This document shows, piece after piece, positions 53,365-64,000 of a DNA stretch of 64,000 nt. This DNA comes from Diphasiastrum complanatum. Taxonomy: Eukaryota > Streptophyta > Lycopodiopsida > Lycopodiales > Lycopodiaceae. The notes below the pieces were generated by a model, which ran no database searches, was not told the DNA's origin, and saw only the letters and a program-made list of their open reading frames with translations. The translations under genes and the position numbers were made by a program. The stretch lies in assembly GCA_029204225.1 (NCBI GenBank), contig CM055093.1, positions 2,770,887 through 2,834,886 of the forward strand, written 5' to 3'. Numbering within the stretch: position 1 is the stretch's first letter; each line of letters opens with the position of its first letter.

Positions 53365-54574
53365 TGGTATATGTTGTACTATACCAACAGGGTGAATATA
53401 GATTTTATAGTAAATAATGTCGTTCCCACAGAGGACAGCGTTAGAAAGTTATGTATTTGGTACAATTATGGCAAGTGGTTTTGAGTGTTATTTAGGTTGT
53501 CAACAGACATTAAAAAGTAACCAGTATTACTTATGGTTTGGGAAATGTGATGTTAATAATTTCAAAACAACAGTCTAGCCTCTATCAAATTGAATGAAAT
53601 GTGTTTTACAGATGAGATGTTATTAGAGTAGTACATCAGTACTACACTTTGGCTGACTAAGGTGTCAACAAGGGTCGAGAGTTGTTCGATGTATTCATGA
53701 CTGTGCAGACAATTAATTAATTGTGTTCGTGAACTATTCATTTCTAGACAGAAGTCCTCAACAACTAAAGTCCAAATTAATGGTTAAAGAGCACGAATGG
53801 TTTTAGAACACGTTAGAAACTTATGTCAATGCCATATCAAAGACTCAATTCTTCAGACAGGGACTGTCATCTCATATGTATACATACAGCTTTATTCAAC
53901 GATCGTGCTAGACTGTACCAAAGATAGTCGTTATTCGAGTGCCGAAAATAAAGTATTCGCGACAGACGAATAAGATGGTTTTAAGACAGTTCTTTAGAGC
54001 ATGCTTTACGGATACACATCAAATGACTGTAATGCACTTGAGCGTCTGTCTGATCAGAGAAGATCACTCACACTCAGCAGTGCGGAGAACAGAGATAAGA
54101 GAGAATAACTCACAGAACTCTATTCACTTCTTCAATCTCTTACATATGCATAAACTCTTCTCTCTCGATGATCGAGACTGAAGTGTGAGATCAATATATG
54201 TTCTACGGGGCGAGCAAAGACACCTCTAAAACAACAGGTGCGTCACTCCCGCGAAAGGGTCTAGTTAACAATTAGAGTGAAAATACGTTCAATTATAAGG
54301 TATACTTAACTACGAGTTAAAGTTACTCTAGTTTAACATGTCTTTTTGTATCTAATCGTTTCGTGTGGACGACCTAGTAAAGGTTATCCAAGGTAATGTC
54401 TTTCTTATTAAAGGTCTTGCCCTTAATTACAAGGCAAGTACTTAGGAGATATATTCCCGAAAAATGACTTTAGGTCTCTTCATGATTTATACTTAACTAG
54501 CTCATATCTTCATTTTTGAGTATATCATGCCATATTTATGTTGATATTCAATTTTTTACAATAAGGTGGCATCA
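53365..54574 (-). repeat. 5' LTR of the gypsy element
   Basis: 1210 bp; starts TGATGCCACC at 54574 in the element's direction. It lacks about 45 bp present in the 3' LTR near 45045-45090. Confidence 0.85.
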
Positions 54575-54577
54575 CGA

Positions 54578-55331
54578 CCTGCTACAATCTCCCATAACTC
54601 TTTCTCCATCAAAATGCTCTTCATTTTGAATTTCCAGATGTTGTAGTTAGAAGCCCCATCAAGTTTGCTTTCATCGCCCAAAATTGCCTCATTGATGTTC
54701 GCCATTTCCAAATTGCTTGAAACTTCACCTGTAGGCTAAAAAGTGTATGCCAAAGCCAACCGTGATGTCAGAAATAAAAAATAATGACCTGAAATTTTTG
54801 TCTTACCAGGCCACCCGTCGCTCTTTCGCCAAATTGGAAGCCAAACTGGCGTCGCTTTCCGAAATGCTTCTCGTCACTCCCAACTACGTGCCCAGTGGAA
54901 TGGTGAAATCACTTCTGGCGTGTTCCAAACACTTTCTTCAGGACAATCACTCTATTTTGACATACTGTACTTGTAGGTACAGTCAGGGTGCCCTTCATTT
55001 GGATGTTATAGCCTTTCGTTTGGCCAAAATAGGCTTAAGGAGGTGAAAATAAGGGCACTTTGAGTTTTTGAATTGTTTCTTCAGTGTGAAGAAACTTCAC
55101 CCTTCAAAAACTTGGGACACAACAATTATTTTAGTTTGAAAATTTTTAATGAATTTGCAATGCACTTTGCACTTCAGACCCCTTCTTATGAAGTTCAAGT
55201 TTGAATCCAACAGATCCAATGGTTATCTAAGATCAGACTGCCTAGATCACTTCTTGGCCAGTTGACTTCAACCGTAGATTACAACAGCTCTGGATCCAAC
55301 GATCACAATCATCTAGGCGCATCAAGTTCCC
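54578..55331 (-). repeat. 760-bp direct repeat A' (copia gag start and leader)
   Basis: Second copy of 42970-43735. It directly follows the gypsy 5' LTR and continues on its right side into the rest of a copia leader. Confidence 0.9.
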
Positions 55332-55993
55332 TTCTTGGGATCGCTACTCCCTTCTTCACGCTACAGGATTGGCGCAACTGACCGCGCATTCTGGCCCGCG
55401 ACCTCCCTCTCGCCAACTCCAAGCTTTCCAAGCTTCCTTTCAATAAACTATGGCTATGGCAGCCTGACAAATTTTAAGCTACTTATCCACACAATCCGCG
55501 GCCGCCCACGGCCTCTCCACAAGTTCACAACAGTAGCAAGGCACCCACCATCACGCATTTACAGAACCGAAAAAGGTTTAGAAACCAAAGAGATTCACCA
55601 TTATTTAGCTCAAAAACCCAAGCTGAGTGAAGAACAGCTATTCTTTGGACTTTGTCTGATCTTTTTGAGAATTTCTTTGAGCAGCTACCTATCCCTCTGA
55701 GGTCGCCCAACAACAAAAAAATCTTCTGCACCAAACCGCTCTTCAAATGGTATTCGATTGGATTTAAACCAATCACAAACGCCAAGCAACCCTCCAGAAG
55801 AATTTTCAGCTTCAATCTTTGATTGCTTTCTGCTTTAGCCGACAATTCCCTGTCTCTAAATTGATTTTACAATTTTGAGCCATTCCATGAATCTCCACAG
55901 ACTCGGTTTTGTGCTTCCTAGCTAGCAAACCATCGTGAATTCACAGCTCTCTGTTCTTGTCAGTGATTATAGCCACCAAGGGCTCTGATACCA
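55332..55993 (-). other. copia leader and initiator-Met primer site
   Basis: No coding text is supported. TGGTATCAGAGC on the minus strand at 55982-55993 is a copia primer site, so the DNA from here down to repeat A' is the leader of a minus-strand copia element interrupted at 54577 by the gypsy LTR. Its 5' LTR should begin just above 55994, but its far end was not identified. Confidence 0.6.
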
Positions 55994-56261
55994 AGTTAAG
56001 GAAACAGATTAAAAACCCGACCGGATCAATCACCATAGCACAATGCCAAGTGCAATAAGACAAGACAACATAATTGTTCTCAACAAATTGTATATTTTAA
56101 CTGATAAGCAAACAAAGATAAAGTTGCTTAAAAGCACTCAAATGGATCGTAAAAGAAAGACGGTCCGATAATTCTAGAACTGAACACATGTGGTGCCGTC
56201 GAAATAAGAAAGCATTGTATAAGTCGATCATTGCTATTTTAACTGAGAGTGGGTGAATGAC

Positions 56262-57145
56262 TTATAGTCTTTGAACCAATCGCGATGGTGAGTCATATGT
56301 TGAGTTGTTCCGGAGTCTAGATACAAAGAATCGATATCCTATTGTTCTCCAACTTTGGTCATGAACGCGCTTCATCTTCTTCTTGTAGCTGGATTGAGTG
56401 ACTGGTTGTTGCATTGCGTGCTTGTTGTTGGAACTGCTTGTCCTTTTCGTTGTTGTACTCGCAAGTTTGGCAGTCCTTGATTTCATGGCCAGTTCTCGTA
56501 CAATATTTGCAGAATAGTTTATGCACTGGCTGGAACGATGAAGAGGTTGAATTCGACCTGAACCAGAATTTGGTCCAGTTTGCATGTTGCTCTTCTTGTC
56601 AATATAACCTGACTTTGTAGATCTCTTGGATCTAAACTTCTGATTTTTGGAATATAGAGCTTGAAGATCCGATCCTGAGCCTGAGGAGGATGCAGATCTT
56701 CTGATCTCCTCTTGTAGAAGCAGCAAAATTACTCTTGACAAAGTGAGGTGCTCTCGGGTCGAAATTGCCATAACCCAATTTTCGTAGGCTTCAGGTAGAC
56801 TCAATAATAGAGTCACGAGAGCATCAGAATCTTCTATGATTGAGCCAGTTGCAGTCATTTGCTCCATAAGATTTTTGAAAGTGTTGAGGTGACTTGAAAC
56901 ACTCTCTGCGTCAGACATTCTCAGAGTGAAGAATTTCTACCTCAAGTGTAACTTAGAAGTTACATCCCTGATATCGTAGAGAGTTGCTAGGATGTTCCAT
57001 GCATCCTTAGCAGTCTAATCAGCACGTATGTGGCTGATCTGAGTATCCTTGATGTTGAGAGTGATCATGGCAAATGCTTTGTCATCTCTCAATCTCCACT
57101 TGGTGATGCTGGCCGCAACACCTTCTGGTTTGAGCTCTGATACCA
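56262..57145 (-). pseudogene. copia gag fragment with primer site
   Basis: Minus strand. The primer site is at 57145-57134 (TGGTATCAGAGC). Gag text follows almost at once (ELKPEGVAASITKWRLRDDK, then TLNIKDTQISHIRAD and a stop, then AKDAWNILATLYDI). The main frame 56918-56262 starts at MSDAESVSSHLNTFKNLM and contains the usual LLLSLPEAYENWV. A zinc knuckle is degenerate (CINYSANIVRELAM, with the last positions lost). The usual leader and gag start are missing. Confidence 0.85.
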
Positions 57146-57520
57146 TGTCATAAATCGAGAGGATAGGCAGCAAGAGCTTGAGCATGGTCGTGTAGGAACA
57201 GAAACGCAACAGTTAGCAGCAGAAATATTCAATATGAATCATTCATACAAAATTGCGCAAATGAACAATATAGTAGTGAGACAAAAATTGCACTCTAATT
57301 GATATCAACAATGAGTACAATGGCTTGAAGTAATAACTTCAGCTTGTTGAGCGTGATAACGCTGGCTACAGAAAAAATCTAATAATAAAAAATCTTACTT
57401 AGCTTGATTCAGCTAGTAGTATATGTATTTACAAGTGTCCTAAAAATATCTTACAAGCATTCTATTTATGCCAGTCTTTGTATATGTACAAGTGGGTAAC
57501 CACCTTTGGGATATTCAGCG
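57146..57520 (-). repeat. 5' LTR remnant of a minus-strand copia element
   Basis: Begins TGTCATAAATCG directly next to the primer site, and its first ~90 bp match 41565-41660. The outer end is not determined. Confidence 0.55.
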
Positions 57521-57584
57521 GTCTAGCTGGTTTTAGGGTTGATGATAAGTTGGCGACGTTGGTCTGCAACTATTGGAAAAACCC

Positions 57585-57955
57585 GAAAAACCTGAAGGTG
57601 TCTTTGAACAGAGAAAGCATGTAAATCTTGAAGGTGCAAAAATCTCAAAGGTGTAAAAATCTCGACGGTGTCTTTAGAGCGAAGGAAGAAAAATGCGAAA
57701 AACTCGAAGGTGCCTTTAAAATGGATTTTGTTCACAGTGTCGCATTTTTCCCGAAGGTGCGAAAAATGAGAAAAAGACAAAGGTGTCTTAAACCGATTAA
57801 GGAATCCCTAAGGTGCGGAAAAATGCGAAAAAGACGAAGGTGCCTTAAAACGATTAAGGCACAAAATCTCTAAGGTGCGAAAAAGGTGAAAAAGATGAAG
57901 GTGGTTTAAAACGAAATGTTTTAAGGAAAAACAAAGTTTGGAAAAATGCGAAAGT
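57585..57955. repeat. Degenerate minisatellite
   Basis: Many alternating variants of GAAGGTGCCTTAAAA and AAAAATGCGAAAAA across about 370 bp. One 81-codon plus-strand frame (57628-57873) through it encodes Lys/Arg/Cys-rich repeats (RKRRRCLKTIK), which I treat as a by-product of the repeat. Confidence 0.8.
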
Positions 57956-58019
57956 CTGAAATATGTTGTCAGCCTTTGGCTGTTTTCAGAATGCTCATTA
58001 CTTGAACAATTTGTTAAGG

Positions 58020-58385
58020 TTGATCATAAGAAAGCTAACACTTTGTCCTCCATAGAATCAGAATATGTCACAAGTACCTCTGCCATCTGGCTCAAAAGAT
58101 TGCTTTAGGATCTTATGATCTCCCAAATCAGTCCAAATATACTCTATTGCGACACATCAGAGCTGCATTGCTCTATATCTGAATCCACGAACTCACTCTA
58201 GAACTAAACACATCGAAATTCAATTTCATTTTCTTAGAGAGAAAGTTCAGAATAAAGATGTTGGATTAAGTTACTGTCCGATTGACTGTATGTTGGCTAA
58301 TATATTGACTAAGCCTCTGTCAAGGGAAAGCATGTTGCATTATGTAGCTTGCTCAATTTCATTCAATATCCTAGGAGAAGCTTAA
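58020..58385 (+). pseudogene. copia RNase H end, plus strand
   Basis: The text LSSIESEYVTSTSA, ILYCD, RTKHIEIQFHFLREKVQN and ANILTKPLSRESM can be read across several frames, matching the RNase H C-terminus of copia pol. It is followed by a polypurine tract (AATGGGGAG) and an LTR. Confidence 0.82.
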
Positions 58386-58392
58386 TGGGGAG

Positions 58393-59344
58393 CGTTGGAA
58401 TTAAGCTTCACTCCGACACACCCAAATTTGAGTCATTCGAGTTTGACTCACTCAAATCTGATTCCTGAGCACCAATATACCATGTAAATATGTACTCTCT
58501 CTCTACAATGACATTGCAACCTTACTCTCTAAAGTCGAACGTCTGTGAAATCAATCAACTGAAGTAGAAGCAAAATCGACATCGAATTTTTTGACATCCT
58601 TCGAGTTCGAGGTCCAGGTCATCACCATCCTGTCAACTTGGTATGTCCTATCTGATGCAAACTATGTTACAGTTCACTTCAGTATTTTTTAGTAACTGCA
58701 TTGTTTCACGCTTGCTGCCCACACAATCATTGTAATTGTTCCATGTATATATACATAACGGCAACTCACAAATAAACAGGCAAGTGAGAAGAGTGATGAA
58801 TAAATGGATGAGCGACAAGAACACGAATAATAATTTAGCATGATTCAAAGTTCCTTCATGAACTCCATTGTATCTTAATTATCTGATTATCTGATTCCTT
58901 AGGATCAGAGATATTTGAGAGAGTGAAATCCATTCAAGAAGTAGAGATAGTTATTCAATCTGTAGCTAGCTAAGTAAGCTCACAGCACATAGTGCACTAT
59001 TATTGTGAACCATTCGAGGGCACAAGATCGTGATCTGATCATTGTATTCACAACAGCTTAATTCAGATTCTCTATTTTCTTATGTGTGTTCCACTGTGAA
59101 TGCTTTCTGATATTCTCTCTCTCATTGATACTCGCTCCATTCGGAATGTCTAATCTTGAAGGAAGCATGGCTATCTCAAACACCTAATTGTTTCGCTCCC
59201 TTCATGGTTGTCTTTGACACCTACAAGACATTCCTGCTATCGATCTAAGTTAAGGTCTGCAACTATAGTTTGGTAAAACTCCTATTATAATTTCTATGTT
59301 GAGTTCTCTTTCTTGTTCTGCACTTAATCACGAGAGACCCAACA
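58393..59344 (+). repeat. Probable copia 3' LTR
   Basis: Starts at CGTTGGAATT after the polypurine tract and may end at CCCAACA (59344), which is inverted to TGTTGG. A start of TGTTGG mutated to CGTTGG would complete the pair. No second copy lies in the window. Confidence 0.5.
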
Positions 59345-60240
59345 TGTCTCATTGATCATACTGAGGTATATGGCTCCAAGTGACTTCTACTAGGCTTTCC
59401 TTGATTTTGCCACCTGTGAATCTAAATAAACTAAGATCCAACACATGTGCCAAGCCTATACTCCTACAAATACAACCAAATGCATGAAAGCTATAAATAA
59501 TTTATCCATGCCCGTGATGGTAGATGCCTCCCCATTGATGCTGATCTCATGTAAACCACTCACCATAGTGTTGGCCACTATCACATCCGATCATGTGATA
59601 TCCATTAGCTCTCCATCCTAGAGTTGGCTCTCAAAGCTTCATGCCTTGCCCATTTGTGTTTGTAGCTTTCTAATTCCATGATGAATCACCCCTACAAGTC
59701 TTGTCCCATCTAATGACTCAAGTCCAATATGAAAATAGCTATTCCCTGATGATTACCCTATCATCTAACAATCCAATCCAATCAAGTATCCCAATGTCAT
59801 CATTCATCTCGAAGATCTAAGCATCTACCTTGTAGTGCCCCACATGTATTTTTCCAAGCTGGCTCCAAAGCTGCTTATGAAGGTTCCAAACCAATGTTGA
59901 GAATACACTGAGATGTGAACTCCAAAGCCTATCAAGTCCCTCACATATAGTGCATGCCAATATCCCTCCAAATGAACTTGTGAGATCTTCCATGGCCCAA
60001 ACTAAATGATTTGCACTCTGCTATCACTAGAATCTACATCTCTGATGCAATACTGATACAGAAAATTGACTTGACTTACCGAGAATATGCGGTTGTAAGT
60101 GTATCTACCACTCGCCAACAGTCTCCAAAGTTTGATCACTAACATGTTCTTCATCTCATGTGTGTCCCACACACAGCTCATCTAATCTTGTTCAATCCCT
60201 TCCAACCAGACCACCACCACGCATTTCTATCACATGTGAC
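59345..60240. other. No recognisable gene
   Basis: CA-rich on the plus strand, without coherent frames or recognised repeats. Confidence 0.35.
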
Positions 60241-60248
60241 CTCCAAAT

Positions 60249-60494
60249 GTGTGTACCTCCAAGTTAGTCCCAATCTCTTTCTCGAATGAGATATTTCCAA
60301 GTTGCAAATGCACATGTCAGTATATGAACGACATTTCTAGTCCATACTTGGGTCAATGCCTAGTGGTATTCTTAGATGACAATTTCATCTACAATGAATC
60401 ACTTAAGGAATCTATATCTCATAGGCGTTTTCATGAGGTAGTTTGTTTTACTTATGGAAATCTTCTTAACTTAGTGGATGAAATTCTACTATAG
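60249..60494 (+). pseudogene. gypsy reverse transcriptase fragment
   Basis: YLGQCLVVFLDDNFIYNESL resembles the catalytic F-x-DD motif and following helix of gypsy RT. The remainder is too decayed to align. A G-rich tract and EDITYLRGEERY-like text near 61075-61110 could be the 3' end of the same element. Confidence 0.5.
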
Positions 60495-61362
60495 ATTATA
60501 GTCTGTAAGTGCTTGTGTACAAGTTTACTCTAGATCTCCAAATTCATAGGAGACAGGTAAATCTATTTAGATTCATATAGATTGCTGATTTTCTGCATGT
60601 GATGCTAGAAATGGGGCGTTTAACTCATTAGAGTAGCTACAGCGCTCTGGATGGAGTTATAAAAATATGACATTTAATGGATCTCCTAGAGATTTCACTT
60701 GATTGAATGGTTGTACCTTAGAATATTTGAATATTCTAAGAGTATTTGTACCAAGAAGCATTAATATCTACAAGTAATTGTGGACAGATTTTAGGCTATG
60801 ATCAAAATGGATTTTTTTTCAGCTTTGTGATTTGATCTTTAGCATAAGGAGTTGATTCACAAGTGATATCTATTATTCAAAGAAGATCAACTGATTCAGA
60901 ATATTTATGTATCTTTGGATTTTAAGTTAGTACTTCTGTGTAGAGGCAAGCAATTGAAGAATTGTTGCATCTCTGAGTACTTATTCAAGAAGAAAAGTTC
61001 AGAGTAAGGATAGTAATTCTTGGGTAAAAGTTAAAAGCTTAAAAAATAATTCCATGTCTTACCTTTCTCGTTCTGAGGACATAACTTATCTAAGGGGGGA
61101 AGAACGTTACGTCCATATTTAGCTAAGGATTTGGAATAGTCCTAATATGGTAGATTGGCCCTCTGGTATTTGAGAATATTGATTATGCATCGACTTAATT
61201 CCATGTCAAGGTTAGTAAGTAACTAGTAACCTTGAGAGGACCCACACACTCCTATTGAGACTTGTGGAGCAAAGCATGATGTGTGACAATTGTATGTGTC
61301 ATGTACTTTTAGTACATCAGTGATTTTCAAGGCAATATAATATCCAAGATTCAAACCAAGAT

Positions 61363-61763
61363 GTGAAGATAATTGAACATCCTTTTGAGTTTCACTTCGA
61401 CCATCAAAGTCCGGAACTTGACCTACATCAATGCCTTAATTTGGTCAATAAACAAGCAACTATGGATTGTCAGATTGAGAATATTGCTATGCTCAAAAAA
61501 AGTCGATCAAGGCATTCACCAAACTTTCAGATTGAGGACTATATGACACCGATATTCCATGATTTGAAATTGAGTGGTTATTATCAGGATCCGATCTACA
61601 AACCATGTCGAATTAATATGGGAGCTTTTGAAAATAATTCTATTTTTGACAATGATCTAAGGGAGTATGAGGTATTCAACATGGATACTGGTAGAAATGA
61701 AGAGATTTCATTAATCCATGGAAATTCTACTTGTATCAATACTTTGGATTATTGTTCAACGCC
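61363..61763 (+). other. Uncertain reading frame
   Basis: A 155-codon plus-strand frame (61363-61830) has natural-looking composition, but its last ~22 codons run antisense to the 6PGDH fragment and no family is recognised. It may be element sequence or chance. Confidence 0.2.
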
Positions 61764-61882
61764 CCATACTCAATGCCATTGTGAACCATCTTCACAAAGT
61801 TGTCTGCTCTGCCATTGCCCACATAAGTGACACAAGGCCTATCATCTACCTACACTGCAACTTTCTGCACCACATCCTCTAT
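61764..61882 (-). pseudogene. 6-phosphogluconate dehydrogenase fragment
   Basis: Minus strand, about 40 codons: IEDVVQKVA, a stop where Gln is expected, then [13 protein letters not shown] and [27 protein letters not shown] is the near-invariant substrate-binding and catalytic segment of 6PGDH (pentose phosphate pathway). Only this piece is present, fused at its 5' side to an eIF4A fragment, and it cannot be functional. Confidence 0.85.
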
Positions 61883-61884
61883 GT

Positions 61885-61977
61885 ACATGTAAGCAAGTCA
61901 TAATCTAATTGTTGCAGAATCCCTGAACAGAAGGTAGCGGTCTTGCCAGTACCAGATTGAGCTTGTTGAATGACATT
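61885..61977 (-). pseudogene. eIF4A (DEAD-box helicase) fragment
   Basis: Minus strand, about 31 codons: [19 protein letters not shown], then [20 protein letters not shown] is the Walker A motif I of eIF4A, and the flanking residues match the plant protein closely. It ends within 3 bp of the start of the 6PGDH fragment, in the same orientation. An 11-bp direct repeat (TGACATTTCT twice, about 61971-61991) marks its upstream edge. Confidence 0.88.
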
Positions 61978-62059
61978 TCTTGACATTTCTTGCTCACTCT
62001 CACCATCGCGATCTGATTCCTCCAAGAATTCCTTCACTTCGCTTACATTCCCTCTCTCT

Positions 62060-62310
62060 CCTTTGGTCACATTTGCTCTCTCAGCACGTCGGTTGCCTGC
62101 ACCCTCTCTCTAAGCATCGGTTACTTGCTCTCTCACTCTAAGCGTCGGTTACTTGCTCTCTCAGCACGTCGGTTACCTGCACTCTCTCTCTAAGTGTCGG
62201 TTACTTGCTCTCTCTCTCTCTAACCGTCGGCTACTCTCGCTCTCTCTCTAAGTGTCGGCTACCTCCTCTCTCTCTCTAAATTCTGTCGGTTGAGATTTTC
62301 CTTCTTTTTT
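62060..62310. repeat. ~30-bp minisatellite
   Basis: About eight degenerate units of CTCTCTCTAAGCGTCGGTTA with variable CTGC/TTGC spacers. Confidence 0.85.
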
Positions 62311-62960
62311 CTCTCTCTAGTCGATCCCTTCTGTTGTCACAATTTTTTTATGACGAGCACCCAAATGCACCAAAAGAGCAGTCGATAAAAAAATTTGTTG
62401 ACAATTTTTGGATTTTTGATGGTTCTTTCTATTCTTCTTTGAGCACAAGCATGTTTTGTGGATTCCAAAAATTTATTGAATTCAATTTTGATTCTTCTTT
62501 AACCCCTTTTTACTAAGTTGTTAAATTCAATTTTGTTTTTTATTCTATAACTCCACATAACTTTTTAGTGTGAGCTCAGATCCCAGTGTTATAAAAACGC
62601 AATGTGATTAGAAAGATGAGCCTGACACTGCTAAGTTATTAAAATTGTGTCATTATTACTTCTCAACTTTTTTCCTATTGAGTCAGTTTCTTTGTGTTTT
62701 CATTAAAAAATTTCAAATCTTCATATCATCTCCGTTTTAAATCGGATTCAAACGCTGTAAAAAGCAAATTTGTTTGTGGTGACAGATTGAACACAACTGC
62801 TACTTCATTTTAATTTGTTACACTTTCTATTCATAGCCACTTTATTCTTCGAGGACTTAGAATTGTTAAGTGAGTGGAGAAGAGCAATTTTACCAGCTTG
62901 TAAAATACCATTCTAAATAAATCTCAGACGGTGAATTCATAGTTCACAAGTCTTCACTAG
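62311..62960 (+). other. Leader upstream of gypsy gag
   Basis: AT-rich, without coding text. It probably belongs to the gypsy element whose gag starts at 62967; no LTR edge or primer site was identified. Confidence 0.35.
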
Positions 62961-62966
62961 TCATTA

Positions 62967-64000
62967 ATGATGGACCGTTATAGTCAAAACATTCAATTTC
63001 CATCTATTGATGAAATACAATCTGAAATTGTACGTTACAACCTTTATTTGACGGACAACCAAGTTCAATCAGCATTGATGATTGGTTGACTAAATTAGAA
63101 GCTTATTTCCGTCATCGCCATTATTCTAAAAAAGATAAAATCTATTTCGCTTCATCGTGCTTTCAAGGACAAGTTCAAGCATGGTGGGATACTCAAGCAC
63201 ATTCGGACACAAAGCTTTGGAATCAATTCAAAATTGCTTGCATCGATAGTATTACCAGATTTTATGAGAAATCATTCGAATATCTCAAACAAACTGGTTT
63301 TGTACAGCAAATTAATCAGCAATTTTTGGCATTGGTTCAGAAGACAAAATTTGAGTATAGAAAATGTTTGAACTACTATGTGGGTTTCCTTCAAACGCCT
63401 ATAAAGAATGTGCTTCAACCAACTCTTTCCAAATCCATTTATGCCGCTAGTTTTATGGAGTTGCGCAATATGATGGATCGTGCACTTGTTCTGGAGCACT
63501 TATCTACAAACCATATCAATGAATGGTGGAAAGTCACCGCTCAATGGAAACCTTATTATTACAACCAACGACTGTCTGAATATGTTAGTTCTACCTTTGA
63601 TGGAAGCATTCACTCTATTAATGTAGACAGTTGGCTAGAAGATTTGGGATATAACTTCTACTATAGTGGAGGATTTCCAAAGACGTGTTCAGTCATGGTG
63701 GAACATCGTTCACGACTTCCTTTTTGAGAACTGGTTAACTTTCAAAAGAGTTTGTAGACAGATCTTTAATCGATCTGACTTCATCCAACGGTGTTCTTTG
63801 GACCAGACAACTACAGTTGTTGAGTACAATAGAGAATTCCAACAACTGGTCCCAATATTCGATTATGGAGAAGTATATCTTGTACAATGCTATATATATG
63901 GCTTACAACCTCAATATCGGAGCATTGTAGAAAACTATCTACAAACTACTTCTCTCCAGCCTGGGTTCCGATTAAGGGAAACTATGGAATATGTTTTATA
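62967..64000 (+). pseudogene. gypsy-type gag with two capsid domains, runs off window
   Basis: ATG at 62967 (MMDRYSQNIQFPSIDE). After a frame change near 63045, PLFDGQPSSISIDDWLTKLE starts the first Retrotrans_gag-like domain, with CFQGQVQAWWDT at about 63163. The second begins near 63615 (INVDSWLEDLGYNFYYSG). After another frame change near 63672 it continues with DFQRRVQSWWNIV, then TVVEYNREFQQL and CYIYGLQPQYRSIV to the window edge. The A/S-W-W motif and helices recur in the same order about 520 bp apart. At least two frameshifts make this copy non-functional. Protease and pol would lie beyond 64000. Confidence 0.7.

Larger units (their letters stand above)
44337..54574 (-). mobile_element. 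gypsy retrotransposon with extra ORF region
   Basis: LTRs are 53365-54574 (5') and 44337-45603 (3'). On the minus strand the order is: tRNA-Asp primer site, gag zinc knuckle, protease, RT, RNase H, integrase, a ~2.8-kb extra coding region, a polypurine tract (AGAAAGGGGA), 3' LTR. This is the Ty3/gypsy order. The two LTRs differ by several indels (1210 and 1267 bp) and many substitutions, so the insertion is not recent. The 3' LTR is followed by a second primer site and a gag fragment instead of host DNA, as in a tandem element copy. No target duplication is visible. Confidence 0.88.

Noticed and set aside
52887-53417. 176-codon plus-strand frame
   Set aside because: Antisense shadow of the gypsy gag and protease region, extending into the LTR.

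Overview
The window looks like nuclear DNA of a land plant. It is AT-rich, has plant-type split EF-1alpha genes, and is crowded with Ty1/copia and Ty3/gypsy LTR retrotransposons primed by plant tRNAs (initiator Met for copia, Asp for one gypsy element). EF-1alpha has two coding introns plus a 5'UTR intron, and the protein differs somewhat from flowering-plant versions. A non-seed plant (bryophyte, lycophyte or fern) is therefore plausible, but this is inference and the species cannot be fixed from sequence alone.

Layout. 0-0.65 kb: a broken ParB-like domain gene. 0.7-5.2 kb: small repeats, microsatellites and a copia protease remnant. 5.2-7.9 kb: EF-1alpha copy 1 (+). 9.2-12.1 kb: copia gag debris and a decayed Helitron protein (-). 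13.5-20.9 kb: three copies of an unrecognised short membrane-anchored protein, with a deleted copia element (14.4-19.6 kb, +) lodged among them. 21.0-23.5 kb: a second internally deleted copia (-). 23.83-30.25 kb: a complete, apparently young copia element (-) with near-identical 655-bp LTRs, a perfect 5-bp target duplication and one uninterrupted 1313-residue polyprotein. 30.5-35.2 kb: tandem arrays and gag debris. 35.2-38.15 kb: EF-1alpha copy 2 (-), an inverted duplicate of copy 1. 38.5-43.7 kb: decayed copia pieces of both orientations. 44.3-54.6 kb: a ~10.2-kb gypsy element (-) with a tRNA-Asp primer site and a ~2.8-kb extra coding region between integrase and the 3' LTR, flanked by a 760-bp direct repeat of copia origin. 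54.6-59.3 kb: further copia leader, gag, RNase H and LTR pieces. 60.2-64 kb: gypsy RT debris, a chimera of short eIF4A and 6-phosphogluconate dehydrogenase fragments, a minisatellite, and a gypsy gag that seems to carry two gag domains in a row and runs off the window end.

The only clearly functional host genes are the two EF-1alpha copies, which face each other 28 kb apart. Nearly everything else is transposon sequence in various states of decay, except the intact copia element. The best candidates for something undescribed are the small membrane-protein family at 13.5-20.5 kb, the extra coiled-coil ORF region of the gypsy element, the double-gag architecture at the right end, the eIF4A/6PGDH chimera, and the modular repeats inside the EF-1alpha leader introns.
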